Source of the DNA: Methylibium sp. NZG
GTDB lineage: Bacteria > Pseudomonadota > Gammaproteobacteria > Burkholderiales > Burkholderiaceae_C
NCBI GenBank assembly: GCA_001263235.1
Contig: LGRD01000002.1
Coordinates: 372,001 to 436,000, forward strand
Length of the DNA stretch: 64,000 nucleotides
Direction: 5' to 3'
Shown here: positions 25,014-33,642 of the stretch, one piece after another
Layout of the letters: each line of letters begins with the position of its first letter
Numbering within the stretch: position 1 is the first letter of the stretch
Notes under the pieces: model-generated
Told to the model about the DNA's origin: nothing
What the model saw: the letters and a program-made list of their open reading frames with translations, nothing else
Databases searched by the model: none
Translations under genes and position numbers: made by a program

Positions 25014-25454
25014 GCCAAGATCGACACGATGCTGTGGATCAGCCTGGCGCTGGTGGTGGTGTTCGGCGGCGCGACGATCTGGTTTCACAACGAGACCTTC
25101 ATCAAGTGGAAGCCGACCGTGCTGTACTGGGCGATGGCGTTCTCGTTCTGGGCCAGCACCACCTTCTTCGGCAAGAACCTGCTGCAAGCGATGATGGGCG
25201 CGCAACTTCAATTGCCGGACATTGCCTGGAAGCGCCTGAACCTGTCGTGGATCGCGTTTTTCGTGGCGATGGGCGTGCTGAACCTGCTCGTGGCCTACAA
25301 CTTCTCTACCGACACCTGGGTCAACTTCAAGCTCTTCGGCGGCATCGGACTGATGCTGGTGTTCACGGTGGCGCAGGGGGTGTACATGTCGCGCTTCATG
25401 CCACCGGAGGCCGACTCGGCAGAGGCGGCCGATCAGGCTCGCAAATTGCCTTGA
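25014..25454 (+). pseudogene. yciB: Septation protein A / YciB, N-terminus missing
   Basis: An inner-membrane protein needed for normal cell envelope and septum function. The frame reads [67 protein letters not shown] and [16 protein letters not shown], all typical of YciB. Normally about 45-50 residues with the first one or two membrane helices precede KxDTMLW. Here they are replaced by antisense of the CoA-transferase. An ATG at 25029 could start a truncated product. Downstream bolA and parvulin genes follow in the conserved order, so only the 5' side is disturbed. Confidence 0.8.
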
Positions 25455-25471
25455 GCGGCGGGACCCGACCC

Positions 25472-25738
25472 ATGGCGACTTCATCGCAAGACATCGAGCG
25501 GGTGCTCGGCGCAGCGCTGCAACCGCACAGCCTGCGCGTGCAGGACGACAGCCACCTGCATGCGGGCCACGCCGGCGCATCAGAAGGGCGGCACTTCAGC
25601 GTGCAGGTGGTCAGCGAGCGCTTCAACGGTTTGTCACGGCTGGCTCGGCATCGCCTCGTATATGATGCGCTCCGCTCGGAGATCGAGCACGGCATCCACG
25701 CGCTTGCCATCGATGCACGCGCCCCTGGCGACCCCTGA
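25472..25738 (+). CDS. BolA family protein
   Basis: An 88-residue protein with the class II KH-like BolA fold: SHLHAGHAGASEGRHFSVQV, VVSERFNGLSRLARHRLVYDALRSEI and the invariant C-terminal histidine region GIHALAIDA. BolA proteins work with monothiol glutaredoxins in iron-sulfur handling and affect cell shape. It is 17 bp downstream of yciB, likely one transcript, so expression may be affected by the yciB truncation. Length is normal. Confidence 0.92.
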   Translation: MATSSQDIERVLGAALQPHSLRVQDDSHLHAGHAGASEGRHFSVQVVSERFNGLSRLARHRLVYDALRSEIEHGIHALAIDARAPGDP

Positions 25739-25839
25739 TTTCGTTGAAACCCCCATCTTTTCGTCCCTGCGGCCGAACCACGCACCGGCGGGACCGTCCA
25801 ACCTCACTTCCCCTCCTTTGAGTTGAAAGGCACTTGCCC

Positions 25840-26661
25840 ATGAGCACCACCTCCATCGCCCTCGGCGTGTCCACCGTCGCCATGGCCGTGGCCATCTCGG
25901 TCGCCTTGGCCGCGCCGTTGTTGGCGCAGGCGCAGAACGTCGCCGTGGTCAACGGCAAGGCCGTGCCCAAGGCGCGGGTCGACGCACTGATGGCCCAGGC
26001 CGTGAAGCAGAACCAGCCCAAAACGCCCGAGCTCGAAGCGCAGGTGCGCGACGAAGTCGTGCTGCGCGAGATGTTCGTGCAAGAGGCCGAGAAGCGCGGC
26101 ATGACCGGCTCGCCCGAGTACAAGGCGCAGATGGAACTGGCCCGCCAGACCATCCTGATCCGCGAGCTGTTCACCGACTACCAGAAGAAGAACCCGGTGA
26201 CCGAAGAAGAAATCAAGGCCGAGTACGACAAGTTCAAAGGCCAGTCGGCTGGCACCGAGTACCGCGCGCGCCACATCCTGGTCGAGAAGGAAGAAGAGGC
26301 GAAGGCGCTGATCGCGCAGATCAAGGGCGGCGCCAAGTTCGAGGACCTGGCCAAGAAGAGCTCGAAGGACCCGGGGTCCGGCGCCAATGGCGGCGACCTC
26401 GACTTTGCAGCGCCGGGCTCCTACGTGCCCGAGTTCTCGCAGGCGATGGTCAAGCTGAAGAAGGGCGAGATGACCGAGACGCCGGTGAAGTCGCAGTTCG
26501 GCTACCACATCATCCGCCTGGACGACACGCGCGACGCCAAGTTCCCGCCGATCGAAGAGGTCAAAGGCCAGATCGAGCAGCGCTTAGGCCAAATGAAGAT
26601 GGCCAAGTTCCGCGACGAGATTCGGGCCAAGTCGAAAACCGACTACAAGTTTTCCAACTGA
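25840..26661 (+). CDS. Periplasmic parvulin-type peptidyl-prolyl isomerase
   Basis: PpiC/SurA-type folding factor for envelope proteins. A signal peptide (SVAMAVAISVALAAPLLAQA-like, residues 1 to about 29) precedes NVAVVNGKAVPKARVDALM, a helical SurA-N-like region and a rotamase domain with YRARHILVEKEEEAKALI, FEDLAKKSSKDPGS, GGDLDFAAPGSYVPEFSQA and SQFGYHIIRLDD. The ATG at 25840 is used. An in-frame TTG lies six bases earlier. After the stop, a T-less stem-loop (26671-26698) may end transcription just before the IS630 copy. Confidence 0.92.
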   Translation: MSTTSIALGVSTVAMAVAISVALAAPLLAQAQNVAVVNGKAVPKARVDALMAQAVKQNQPKTPELEAQVRDEVVLREMFVQEAEKRGMTGSPEYKAQMELARQTILIRELFTDYQKKNPVTEEEIKAEYDKFKGQSAGTEYRARHILVEKEEEAKALIAQIKGGAKFEDLAKKSSKDPGSGANGGDLDFAAPGSYVPEFSQAMVKLKKGEMTETPVKSQFGYHIIRLDDTRDAKFPPIEEVKGQIEQRLGQMKMAKFRDEIRAKSKTDYKFSN

Positions 26662-26703
26662 GTTCGGGCGGCTGCGCCGCACCGGGGCGACGCAGCCCCC
26701 ACC

Positions 26704-27885
26704 TAGTGCAGTGCGCGTGAATTAGTAGAACTTAAGTTCGTCGGCATACTCATACGCTCCAGGAGGCTGGAGCAGTGCGAGTTGCGAAGACGATTGAACT
26801 GGATGAGCACACCGAGCGGGAGCTTCGTGTGCTTGCCAAGCGCCGGACGGTTGAGGCCCGGCTTCAGCAGCGGGCGTTGGTGGTGCTGCTGGCCGCCGAG
26901 GGTCGGCAGAACATTGACATCGCTGTCGAGGCCGGCCTGGACCGGCGCCAGGTCGCGATGTGGCGCGAGCGCTTCCTCGCTGGTGGCATCGAGGCGCTGC
27001 GCAAGGACGCCCCGCGCAGTGGCCGGCCAGCGACGATCACGGCGGCGATCGATTCGCGCATCGTGCAGGCTACGCTGCACGACAAGCCGGTCAACGCCAC
27101 GCACTGGAGCACGCGCACGCTGGCCGAGCACCTGGGCGTTGGCGCGACCACCATCCGCCGCGTCTGGCAAAGCAACGGCCTGAAGCCGCACCTGAGCAGA
27201 ACCTTCAAGCTCTCGCGGGACCCGCGCTTCGAGGACAAGTTGCTGGACGTGGTGGGTCTGTACATGAACCCGCCCGAGCATGCCCTGGTGCTTAGCTGCG
27301 ACGAGAAGAGCCAGATCCAGGCGCTGAACCGCACGCAGCCGGGCTTGCCGTTGAAGCGCGGGCGTGCCGGCACCGTCACCCACGACTACAAGCGCCACGG
27401 CACGACCACGCTGTTTGCAGCGCTCAACACCCTGGACGGCAGCGTGATCTCGATGTGCCAGCCGCGGCACCGCCACAGCGAGTGGCTGAAGTTCCTGCGG
27501 CTGATCAACCGCAGCACGCCCAAGCACCTGAGCCTGCACCTGATCGTGGACAACTACGCCACGCACAGCCACCCCGAAGTGCAGAAGTGGCTGGCCCGTA
27601 ACCCACGCTTCGTCATGCACTTCACACCCACCAGTGCCTCGTGGCTGAACATGGTCGAGCGCTTCTTCCGCGACATCACCGACAAGCGCATCCGGCGCGA
27701 CAGCTTCACCAGCGTGGCCGAGCTGGAACTGGCCATCGACCTGTACGTTGCACATCACAACACCGACCCCAAGCCCTTCATCTGGACCGCCAGCGCCAAG
27801 GACATCCTGGCCAAGGTAACCCGCGCCAAGGCCGCCTTGGCGGCCTTGGCGGGATAAGTACAGAACAGAGCGGCGCACTGCACTA
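26704..27885 (+). mobile_element. IS630-family insertion sequence, complete
   Basis: An intact copy of about 1.18 kb. Terminal inverted repeats are visible: GTGCAGTGCGC at 26706 and its complement ending at 27883. Each end is bounded by TA, the IS630-type target duplication (26704-26705 and 27884-27885). It lies between the parvulin gene and zapB. The ends and the open transposase frame indicate a recent insertion. Confidence 0.9.
26775..27857 (+). CDS. IS630-family transposase
   Basis: A single uninterrupted 360-residue transposase. The N-terminal half is a helix-turn-helix DNA-binding region (LQQRALVVLLAAEGRQNIDI, RRQVAMWRERFLAGGIEAL; WSTRTLAEHLGVGATTIRRVW). The catalytic DDE part shows LVLSCDEKSQIQAL (first Asp), HLIVDNYATHSHPEV (second Asp) and PTSASWLNMVERFF (Glu), the typical IS630/Tc1-mariner spacing. 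The GTG start at 26775 has an AGGAGG ribosome-binding site (26761-26766) at good spacing. GC content is slightly more even than in host genes. All catalytic residues are present, so it may be active. Confidence 0.95.
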   Translation: MRVAKTIELDEHTERELRVLAKRRTVEARLQQRALVVLLAAEGRQNIDIAVEAGLDRRQVAMWRERFLAGGIEALRKDAPRSGRPATITAAIDSRIVQATLHDKPVNATHWSTRTLAEHLGVGATTIRRVWQSNGLKPHLSRTFKLSRDPRFEDKLLDVVGLYMNPPEHALVLSCDEKSQIQALNRTQPGLPLKRGRAGTVTHDYKRHGTTTLFAALNTLDGSVISMCQPRHRHSEWLKFLRLINRSTPKHLSLHLIVDNYATHSHPEVQKWLARNPRFVMHFTPTSASWLNMVERFFRDITDKRIRRDSFTSVAELELAIDLYVAHHNTDPKPFIWTASAKDILAKVTRAKAALAALAG

Positions 27886-27918
27886 GAATCGTGATTCGAA
27901 CCGACTCATCTGCGTGCC

Positions 27919-28167
27919 ATGGCAACCCTGCAAGACCTTGCCGACCGTGTGGAGCGACTGCTGCTGCGGCACGAGGAGTTGCGCCGCACGCACGCCCTAC
28001 TTGAGCAGCAGTGTGCTGCGGTCACGCATGAGCGGGACAGCCTGCGCTCCCGGTTGAATGCCGCTCGCGGGCGCATCGATACCCTGCTCACGCGGCTGCC
28101 CACCGAACCGGCCTCTGACGCCGACGTGGGTGGTGGGGCGGACGAAGCCCGCACGGAAGCGCGATGA
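27919..28167 (+). CDS. ZapB-like cell-division coiled-coil protein
   Basis: An 82-residue coiled-coil protein (LADRVERLLLRHEELRRTHALL, ERDSLRSRLNAARGRIDTLL) with leucine heptads over residues 5-65 and a short acidic tail. Small coiled-coil proteins of this type (often labelled TIGR02449 or ZapB-like) precede zapA in Burkholderiales and are thought to act with the divisome. Its stop overlaps the zapA start by four bases, so they are coupled. The IS630 right end is 33 bp upstream of the ATG. Confidence 0.85.
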   Translation: MATLQDLADRVERLLLRHEELRRTHALLEQQCAAVTHERDSLRSRLNAARGRIDTLLTRLPTEPASDADVGGGADEARTEAR

Positions 28168-28472
28168 AGCAGATGGAAGTGACGATCATGGGCCAGAGCT
28201 ACATCTTGTCTTGCCCGGAAGGGCGCGAGGCCGAGATGCTCGCTGCCGTGGCGCAGGTCGACCGCGAGATGAGCGCGATCCGCGACGGCGGCAAGGTCAA
28301 GGCCCGAGAGCGGATCGCGGTGCTGGCCGCACTCAACTTGGCCTTTGCACCCGCCGAACGAACGGCCGATCGCCCCCCGACGAAGGCAGCCTCGCCTGCC
28401 GGCAGCCCCGACATCGACAAGCTCGTGCAGCGGCTCGACCAGGCTCTCGGCGCAGACGGTCAGTTGCTCTGA
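28164..28472 (+). CDS. zapA: Cell division protein ZapA
   Basis: FtsZ-ring-associated protein that bundles FtsZ filaments. The 102-residue product shows the ZapA head (MEVTIMGQSYILSCPEGREAEMLAAVAQVDREM) followed by helix VKARERIAVLAALNLAF. The C-terminal helix is short (DIDKLVQRLDQAL), separated by a Pro/Ala-rich linker. 6S RNA follows directly, the conserved zapA-ssrS neighbourhood of proteobacteria. Confidence 0.92.
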   Translation: MKQMEVTIMGQSYILSCPEGREAEMLAAVAQVDREMSAIRDGGKVKARERIAVLAALNLAFAPAERTADRPPTKAASPAGSPDIDKLVQRLDQALGADGQLL

Positions 28473-28525
28473 GTCTGCGCTTTGACGACATGCCCCGATG
28501 GCGATGTCGGTAGCGACCTGCGGCG

Positions 28526-28531
28526 TAGAAT
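28526..28531 (+). promoter_or_regulatory. Putative -10 box for 6S RNA
   Basis: TAGAAT at 28526-28531 lies seven bases upstream of the inferred 6S RNA 5' end (G at about 28538). I see no good -35 hexamer at the matching distance. Confidence 0.55.
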
Positions 28532-28537
28532 GATTTC

Positions 28538-28714
28538 GTCCGTCGCGTTCGCGCGAGCTTTATATTTCCTTGAACCGATGCTCTCGCGAGCAAGGGCTTG
28601 GAACATCGCCCGGCTGGCGTGATCGTCTCGCGTCAGATGAACCCAAGGCCAGGCTGACCTCGCCCACCTGAACTACCTGGGTTCAGGAATGCGGCTCGTG
28701 GTTCGCGGCGGACA
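28538..28714 (+). ncRNA. ssrS: 6S RNA
   Basis: RNA polymerase-binding regulator that mimics an open promoter. Evidence is positional (immediately after zapA) and structural. The ends pair (5' GTCCGTCGCG with 3' CGCGGCGGAC, allowing one G-U). CGAGC pairs with GCTCG next to it. The central region shows CCTTGAACCGATG on the 5' side and CACCTGAACTACCTGGGTTCAGG on the 3' side, as in gammaproteobacterial 6S (CCTTGAACCAAGGGTTCAAGG type). The length of about 177 nt is normal. The 5-formyltetrahydrofolate cyclo-ligase gene often found next is absent here; an EVE protein gene follows instead. Confidence 0.87.
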
Positions 28715-28738
28715 CCCCACCTGCCGACTGCCTCGCCC

Positions 28739-29199
<461 letters not shown>

Positions 29200-29203
<4 letters not shown>

Positions 29204-30018
29204 GCTTCGACCTGAGCTGGCAGCTGGTCGTCGAGTTGCTCCTGCTGGGCAGTGTGGCCGGTTTTCTGGCCGGGCTGCTGGGCGTCGGCGGTGGCGCGAT
29301 GCTGGTGCCGTTCATGACGATCCTGATGTCGTTCAAGCGCATGCCCGAGCAGCACGTGGTCAAGATGGCCATCGCGACGTCGCTGGCGACGATCTGCTTC
29401 ACCTCCATCTCGTCGGTGCGCGCCCACCACCGGCGTGGCGCAGTGCGCTGGCCACTGGTGAAGCTGCTCGCGCCGGGCATCGTGATCGGCGCGCTGATCG
29501 GCGCGCAAGTGGCCAAAGCGCTGCCCTCCAAGGTGCTGGCGCTGCTGTTCGCCGGTTTCATCGGCTGGTCTGCGGTGCAGATGTTCGCCGACCGCAAACC
29601 CCGGCCGACGCGGCAGTTGCCCGCGGGCGCCGGGCTGTTCGCCGCGGGCGGGGCGATCGGTGGGCTGTCGTCGCTGATGGGTGCCGGCGGCGCGTTCATT
29701 TCGGTGCCGTTCATGGTGGCGTGCAACGTGCCGATCATCAACGCGGTGGCCACGTCTGCCGCGCTGGGCTTCCCGATCGCACTCGCGGGCACGGTCGGCT
29801 ACATCATTGCCGGCTGGTCTTTGCCGGACATGCCGCCGGGCACGCTGGGGTTTCTGTACCTGCCCGCTCTACTGACGCTGGCGGCGGCGAGCATGCTGGC
29901 CGCACCGTTCGGCGCGCGGGCGGCGCATCGAATGAACGTGGGGCAACTCAAGCGCGCTTTCGGCGTGCTGCTGCTGTGCCTGGCGGGCTACATGCTTTAC
30001 AAGGGACTGAGCCTGTAG
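29200..30018 (+). CDS. TauE/SafE-family sulfite exporter-like permease
   Basis: An inner-membrane protein of 272 residues with about eight hydrophobic helices in two homologous halves. Each half opens with a glycine-rich family signature: FLAGLLGVGGGAMLVPFM in the first and IGGLSSLMGAGGAFISVPFM in the second. The family exports small organosulfur anions or sulfite, but the substrate cannot be assigned here. The GTG start at 29200 overlaps the EVE stop (GTGA), so the two are coupled. Confidence 0.9.
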
Positions 30019-30063
30019 TCACAGGCGGTCTTGCCGCTCGGGGTTGCCCCGCACGCCCGGCGG

Positions 30064-31098
30064 TCAGTCGGCTTCGAAGCGAATGCCGGCCAGCGCCACG
30101 TGGTTGCCGCCGCGCCGGATCGCCTCAGCGAGCGCCGCGTCGGCCGCAGCGCACAGCGCCTCCTGCGTTGCCGCGGTGTGCGGAAAGCTGGCCACGCCCA
30201 TCGCCACCGTGAAGCCCAGCTCGCGCCCCTGGAGCGCGACGATCTGCGTGGCGCACTGGCGCCGCAGGCCCTCCATGCGGGCATGCGCCGTCGCCAGCCC
30301 CACACCTGACAGCAGCAGCGCAAAGCGGTCTTCGTCGACACGGCAGGACGCGTCCATCGCCCGGGTGTTGCTGCGCAGCAGCCGGCCGAGTGCTTCCAGG
30401 ATGCGCGCGCGGCCCTCACCCCCAAGCGCCAACACGTGCTCCGGCAGCGGGTCCAGCACGACCGAGACGAGCGAAAACTGCCGGTGCTCGCGCGCTGACA
30501 GATCGGCCTCGCGGCGCAGGTGGTCGTCGAAGTGGGTGCGCTGGTACAGGCCCATCGCATCGTCACGCCCGGCCACGTCGTGGCTTTCGCGGCGCAGCGA
30601 TTCATTGGCCGCTTGCTGCTGCTCCAGCTGCACGAGCAGCTTTTGCAGTTGCGCTTCGCGCTGGCGAGCCTGGCTCAGCTCGATCCACACGATGCACAAG
30701 TGCGTGGGCGACTCACCGGCCGTGCCGGCGATGACCCTGCGCACGACGCTGAACTCACGCCGCTGATCGCCACGCTCGATGCGGTGCTCGCTCGCAAGCG
30801 CGCCGCTCTGCGACACGGCGGCCTGATCGGCAACGCGCAAGGCCGCTGCCTGGTTGGCGTCAAGCAGCTCGCCGTCGCTGCGGCCCAGCACCTCTGCCGG
30901 CAGCCGTGCGAACAGCGCCGCCATGCGTGCGTTGACGTGTACATAGCGACCGCTGGCGATCTCCTTCACCGCCACGAGCGCGTCCACACGGTCCAGCATG
31001 TCGAGCATCACCGCGGCCAGGGAGCCCCGGCCACCGTCGAGGGCGGCCGCCAGCGGCAGCGGAAGTGCGACGGGGTCGGAGGGGGGCGAGGCGGTCAT
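30064..31098 (-). CDS. PAS and degenerate GGDEF-domain protein
   Basis: A signalling protein of 344 residues. A PAS-like sensor (LVAVKEIASGRYVHVNARMAALF, LGRSDGELLDANQAAALR) occupies about residues 25-150. A coiled linker (QREAQLQKLLVQLEQQQAANES) and a GGDEF-fold domain follow (DDAMGLYQRTHFDDHLRRE; FTVAMGVASFPHTAATQEAL). The catalytic signature is replaced: CRVDEDRFALLLSG in place of (S/G)GDEF. A diguanylate cyclase role is therefore unlikely. It may bind GTP or c-di-GMP, or only dimerise. The start MTASPPSDP is chosen. The longer frame upstream runs into the divergent promoter region. Confidence 0.82.
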   Translation of the reverse strand: MTASPPSDPVALPLPLAAALDGGRGSLAAVMLDMLDRVDALVAVKEIASGRYVHVNARMAALFARLPAEVLGRSDGELLDANQAAALRVADQAAVSQSGALASEHRIERGDQRREFSVVRRVIAGTAGESPTHLCIVWIELSQARQREAQLQKLLVQLEQQQAANESLRRESHDVAGRDDAMGLYQRTHFDDHLRREADLSAREHRQFSLVSVVLDPLPEHVLALGGEGRARILEALGRLLRSNTRAMDASCRVDEDRFALLLSGVGLATAHARMEGLRRQCATQIVALQGRELGFTVAMGVASFPHTAATQEALCAAADAALAEAIRRGGNHVALAGIRFEAD

Positions 31099-31237
31099 GT
31101 CGAAGCCGGTGGGGCATCCTGTCTGTTGTGGCGGAACGTGATTCAGTATCAATCTTGGTCCACGAGATGCCACTTGGCAAGCCTGCCGTTCAAGACGGGG
31201 CCCGCATAATCAGCGCTGCCAGCGGAGGCGAGCGCGG

Positions 31238-32368
31238 ATGAAAGATCTCGACAGACTGAATCAGCTGACCGAATCACACGGCGAGCTGCGGCCCGGGCAC
31301 GGCATGATCTCCGGCGTGATCGCCTTGTCGCTGGCGATCCTGTGTTTCCTCGGCGTGCTGGCCTTCCACTTCCCCGAGTACCTCACCACGCCGCAGCTGC
31401 GCAAGTCGTACAACGTCGATGTGATGCGCCAGCTGATGCTCGGCGCGCTGGTGCTGGCCGGTTCGATCTCGCTTTACAACATCATCCGCGGCCGGGCGCG
31501 CTGGCTGGCGCTGGGGGCCTTCACGCTGATCGCGCTGACGCTGGCACTCGGCGGCCACAAAGTGCCGGTGAACGACTTTGCCGACGGCACGCCCTACATT
31601 GGCCTGGACTGGTTCATCCTCGACCTGCTGGGCTCGACGCTGATCTTCATCTTCATCGAAAAACTGTTCGCGCTGCGCAAGCACCAGCCGGTGTTCCGGC
31701 CAGAGTGGCAGACCGACTTCCACCATTTCATCGTCAACCACATGATCGTTGGCTTCGTGCTGCTGGCGACCAACCTGCTGGTGCACAAGCTGTTCGGCTG
31801 GGCCGCCAACGACGGCGTGCGCGGCTGGGTTCAAAACCTGAACTTCTTCGTCGCGGTGTTCCTGATCGTGCTGGTGGCCGACCTGGTGCAGTACTGGACC
31901 CACCGCGCGTACCACGAGGTGCCGCTGCTGTGGCGGCTGCACGCGGTACACCACAGCGTGAAGAGCATGGACTGGCTCGCCGGCTCGCGCCAGCACATCC
32001 TGGAGCTCATCATCACCCGCACGCTGGTGCTGGCGCCGATCTACGTGCTGGGCTTCAGCAAGGAAGTGATCGACGCCTACATCATCATCGTCGGCTTCCA
32101 AGCGGTGTTCAACCACGCCAATGTCAGCGTGCGGCTGGGGCCGCTGCGTTATGTGATTGTGACGCCCAACTTTCACCACTGGCACCACTCGCAGGACGAC
32201 GCTGCGCTGGACAAGAACTACGCCGCGCACTTCGCGTTCCTCGACCATTTGTTCGGCACCGCCGTCAAGTCGGACCGCGAGTGGCCCGAGCGGTACGGCG
32301 TGCTGGGCGACTACGTGCCGAACGGCTTCTTGCGCCAATTGGCGTTTCCGTTTCGGTGGAAGGGCTGA
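31238..32368 (+). CDS. Sterol desaturase/fatty acid hydroxylase family membrane protein
   Basis: A di-iron membrane oxygenase family member of 376 residues. Five or so transmembrane helices precede and flank three histidine clusters: HRAYH, LHAVHHS and NFHHWHHSQ, which together form the metal site. It starts MKDLDRLNQLTESHGELRPGHG and the first helix follows at about residue 25. Substrate may be a lipid or hopanoid-like ring compound; the sequence does not decide. A CATAAT at 31205-31210 could be its -10 box, in the 139-bp gap shared with the divergent PAS gene. Confidence 0.88.
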   Translation: MKDLDRLNQLTESHGELRPGHGMISGVIALSLAILCFLGVLAFHFPEYLTTPQLRKSYNVDVMRQLMLGALVLAGSISLYNIIRGRARWLALGAFTLIALTLALGGHKVPVNDFADGTPYIGLDWFILDLLGSTLIFIFIEKLFALRKHQPVFRPEWQTDFHHFIVNHMIVGFVLLATNLLVHKLFGWAANDGVRGWVQNLNFFVAVFLIVLVADLVQYWTHRAYHEVPLLWRLHAVHHSVKSMDWLAGSRQHILELIITRTLVLAPIYVLGFSKEVIDAYIIIVGFQAVFNHANVSVRLGPLRYVIVTPNFHHWHHSQDDAALDKNYAAHFAFLDHLFGTAVKSDREWPERYGVLGDYVPNGFLRQLAFPFRWKG

Positions 32369-32374
32369 AGCGCC

Positions 32375-32824
32375 ATGGATCGACTGACGAAGCTTGTCGC
32401 AGCGCTGATCGCGTTGGCCTGGATCAACGCCGCAGCGGCGCAGGACGGGCCGCAGAAACTGCCCACGATCCAGCTGAGTGCGGGCATGCACCTCATTCGC
32501 GCCGAAGTGGCGCAAACGCCGGAGCAGCGCAGCATCGGCCTGATGCACCGCCCGAGCATGGGGCAGAGCGAAGGCATGCTGTTCATCTTCGAACAGCCGG
32601 CTCAGCAGTGCTTCTGGATGAAGAACACGCTGCTGCCGCTGTCGATTGCGTTCCTGGCCGACGACGGCAGCATCGTCAACATCGAGTCGATGAAGCCGCA
32701 GACGCTGGACAGCCACTGCTCGAAGAAGCCGGTGCGCTTCGTGCTGGAGATGAACGAAGGCTGGTTTGCCAAACGCGGCATCAAGCCGGGTGCAGCGCTG
32801 AAGGGCGCGCCGTTCGGCAACTGA
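32375..32824 (+). CDS. DUF192 secreted protein
   Basis: A 149-residue protein with a signal peptide (LVAALIALAWINAAAAQ, cleaved at about residue 22) and the DUF192 core: LIRAEVAQTPEQRSIGLMHRPSM, GMLFIFEQPAQQCFWMKNTLLPLSIAF and IVNIESMKPQTLDSHCSKKP. The role of this small beta-rich domain is unknown. It lies six bases after the desaturase stop, so they are probably one transcript. Confidence 0.9.
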   Translation: MDRLTKLVAALIALAWINAAAAQDGPQKLPTIQLSAGMHLIRAEVAQTPEQRSIGLMHRPSMGQSEGMLFIFEQPAQQCFWMKNTLLPLSIAFLADDGSIVNIESMKPQTLDSHCSKKPVRFVLEMNEGWFAKRGIKPGAALKGAPFGN

Positions 32825-32853
32825 GTCGACTAAAACCCTCGCCAGATGGAAGA

Positions 32854-32874
32854 GGGCCGGCGCGAGGCCGGCCC
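32854..32874. terminator. Bidirectional terminator between DUF192 and sodB
   Basis: A perfect 8-bp stem (GGGCCGGC with GCCGGCCC) around a five-base loop. It sits in the 69-bp gap between convergent genes, with mild T-richness on both sides. Confidence 0.7.
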
Positions 32875-32893
32875 GTTCGATCCCCCACGCGGG

Positions 32894-33475
32894 TCAGGCG
32901 TAGTTCGCTTCCGCGAAGTCCCAGTTCACCAGCGACGTGAGGAAGGTCTCGACCCACTTCGGCCGCATGTTGCGGAAGTCGATGTAGTAGGCGTGCTCCC
33001 ACACGTCGATCGTCAGCAGCGCCTTGTCGGCAGTGGTCAGCGGCGTGCCGGCCGCGCCGGTGTTGACGATGTCGACCGAGCCGTCGGCCTTCTTGACCAG
33101 CCACGTCCAGCCGGAGCCGAAGTTGCCCACCGCGCTCTTCGTGAAGGCTTCCTTGAAGGCTGCATAGCTGCCCCACTTGGCGTCGATCGCCTTGGCCAAC
33201 GCGCCCTTGGGCGCGCCGCCGCCCGAAGGCTTCATGCAGCTCCACAGGAACGTGTGGTTCCAGATCTGCGCCGCGTTGTTGTAGACGCCGCCCGAGGACT
33301 TCTTGACGATGTCTTCCAGGCTCATCGCCTCGAACTCGGTGCCCTTTTGCAGGTTGTTCAGGTTCACCACATACGCGTTGTGGTGCTTGCCGTGGTGGTA
33401 CTCCAGCGTCTCGCGGCTCAGGTGCGGGGCCAAGGCGTCGATCGCGTAAGGCAGCGCGGGCAGGGTGTGTTCCAT
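32894..33475 (-). CDS. sodB: Superoxide dismutase (Fe type)
   Basis: Converts superoxide to oxygen and hydrogen peroxide in the cytoplasm. The 193-residue protein shows the metal ligands in [11 protein letters not shown] (first His), NHTFLW (second His) and DVWEHAYY (Asp and His). [16 protein letters not shown] and the FGSGWTWLV context match the iron family. The start follows an AGAGGA ribosome-binding site. An apparent -10 (TACAAT on the minus strand, 33530-33525) lies about 50 bp upstream. Confidence 0.96.
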   Translation of the reverse strand: MEHTLPALPYAIDALAPHLSRETLEYHHGKHHNAYVVNLNNLQKGTEFEAMSLEDIVKKSSGGVYNNAAQIWNHTFLWSCMKPSGGGAPKGALAKAIDAKWGSYAAFKEAFTKSAVGNFGSGWTWLVKKADGSVDIVNTGAAGTPLTTADKALLTIDVWEHAYYIDFRNMRPKWVETFLTSLVNWDFAEANYA

Positions 33476-33642
33476 GGTGGGGCGTCCTCTGAGAAAGGTG
33501 GCGGGGAAAATCCGGGAAGGGCGCATTGTAGGCAGCGCGCCAAAGTCATGCGCGCGCTTTGCACGGGCCCCGCGCGCGCCCGCCACTCGTTCCCCGCGCG
33601 TTCCCAGCGCGTTCCCAGCGCGTTGCAAGGTCTGCGACGCGC

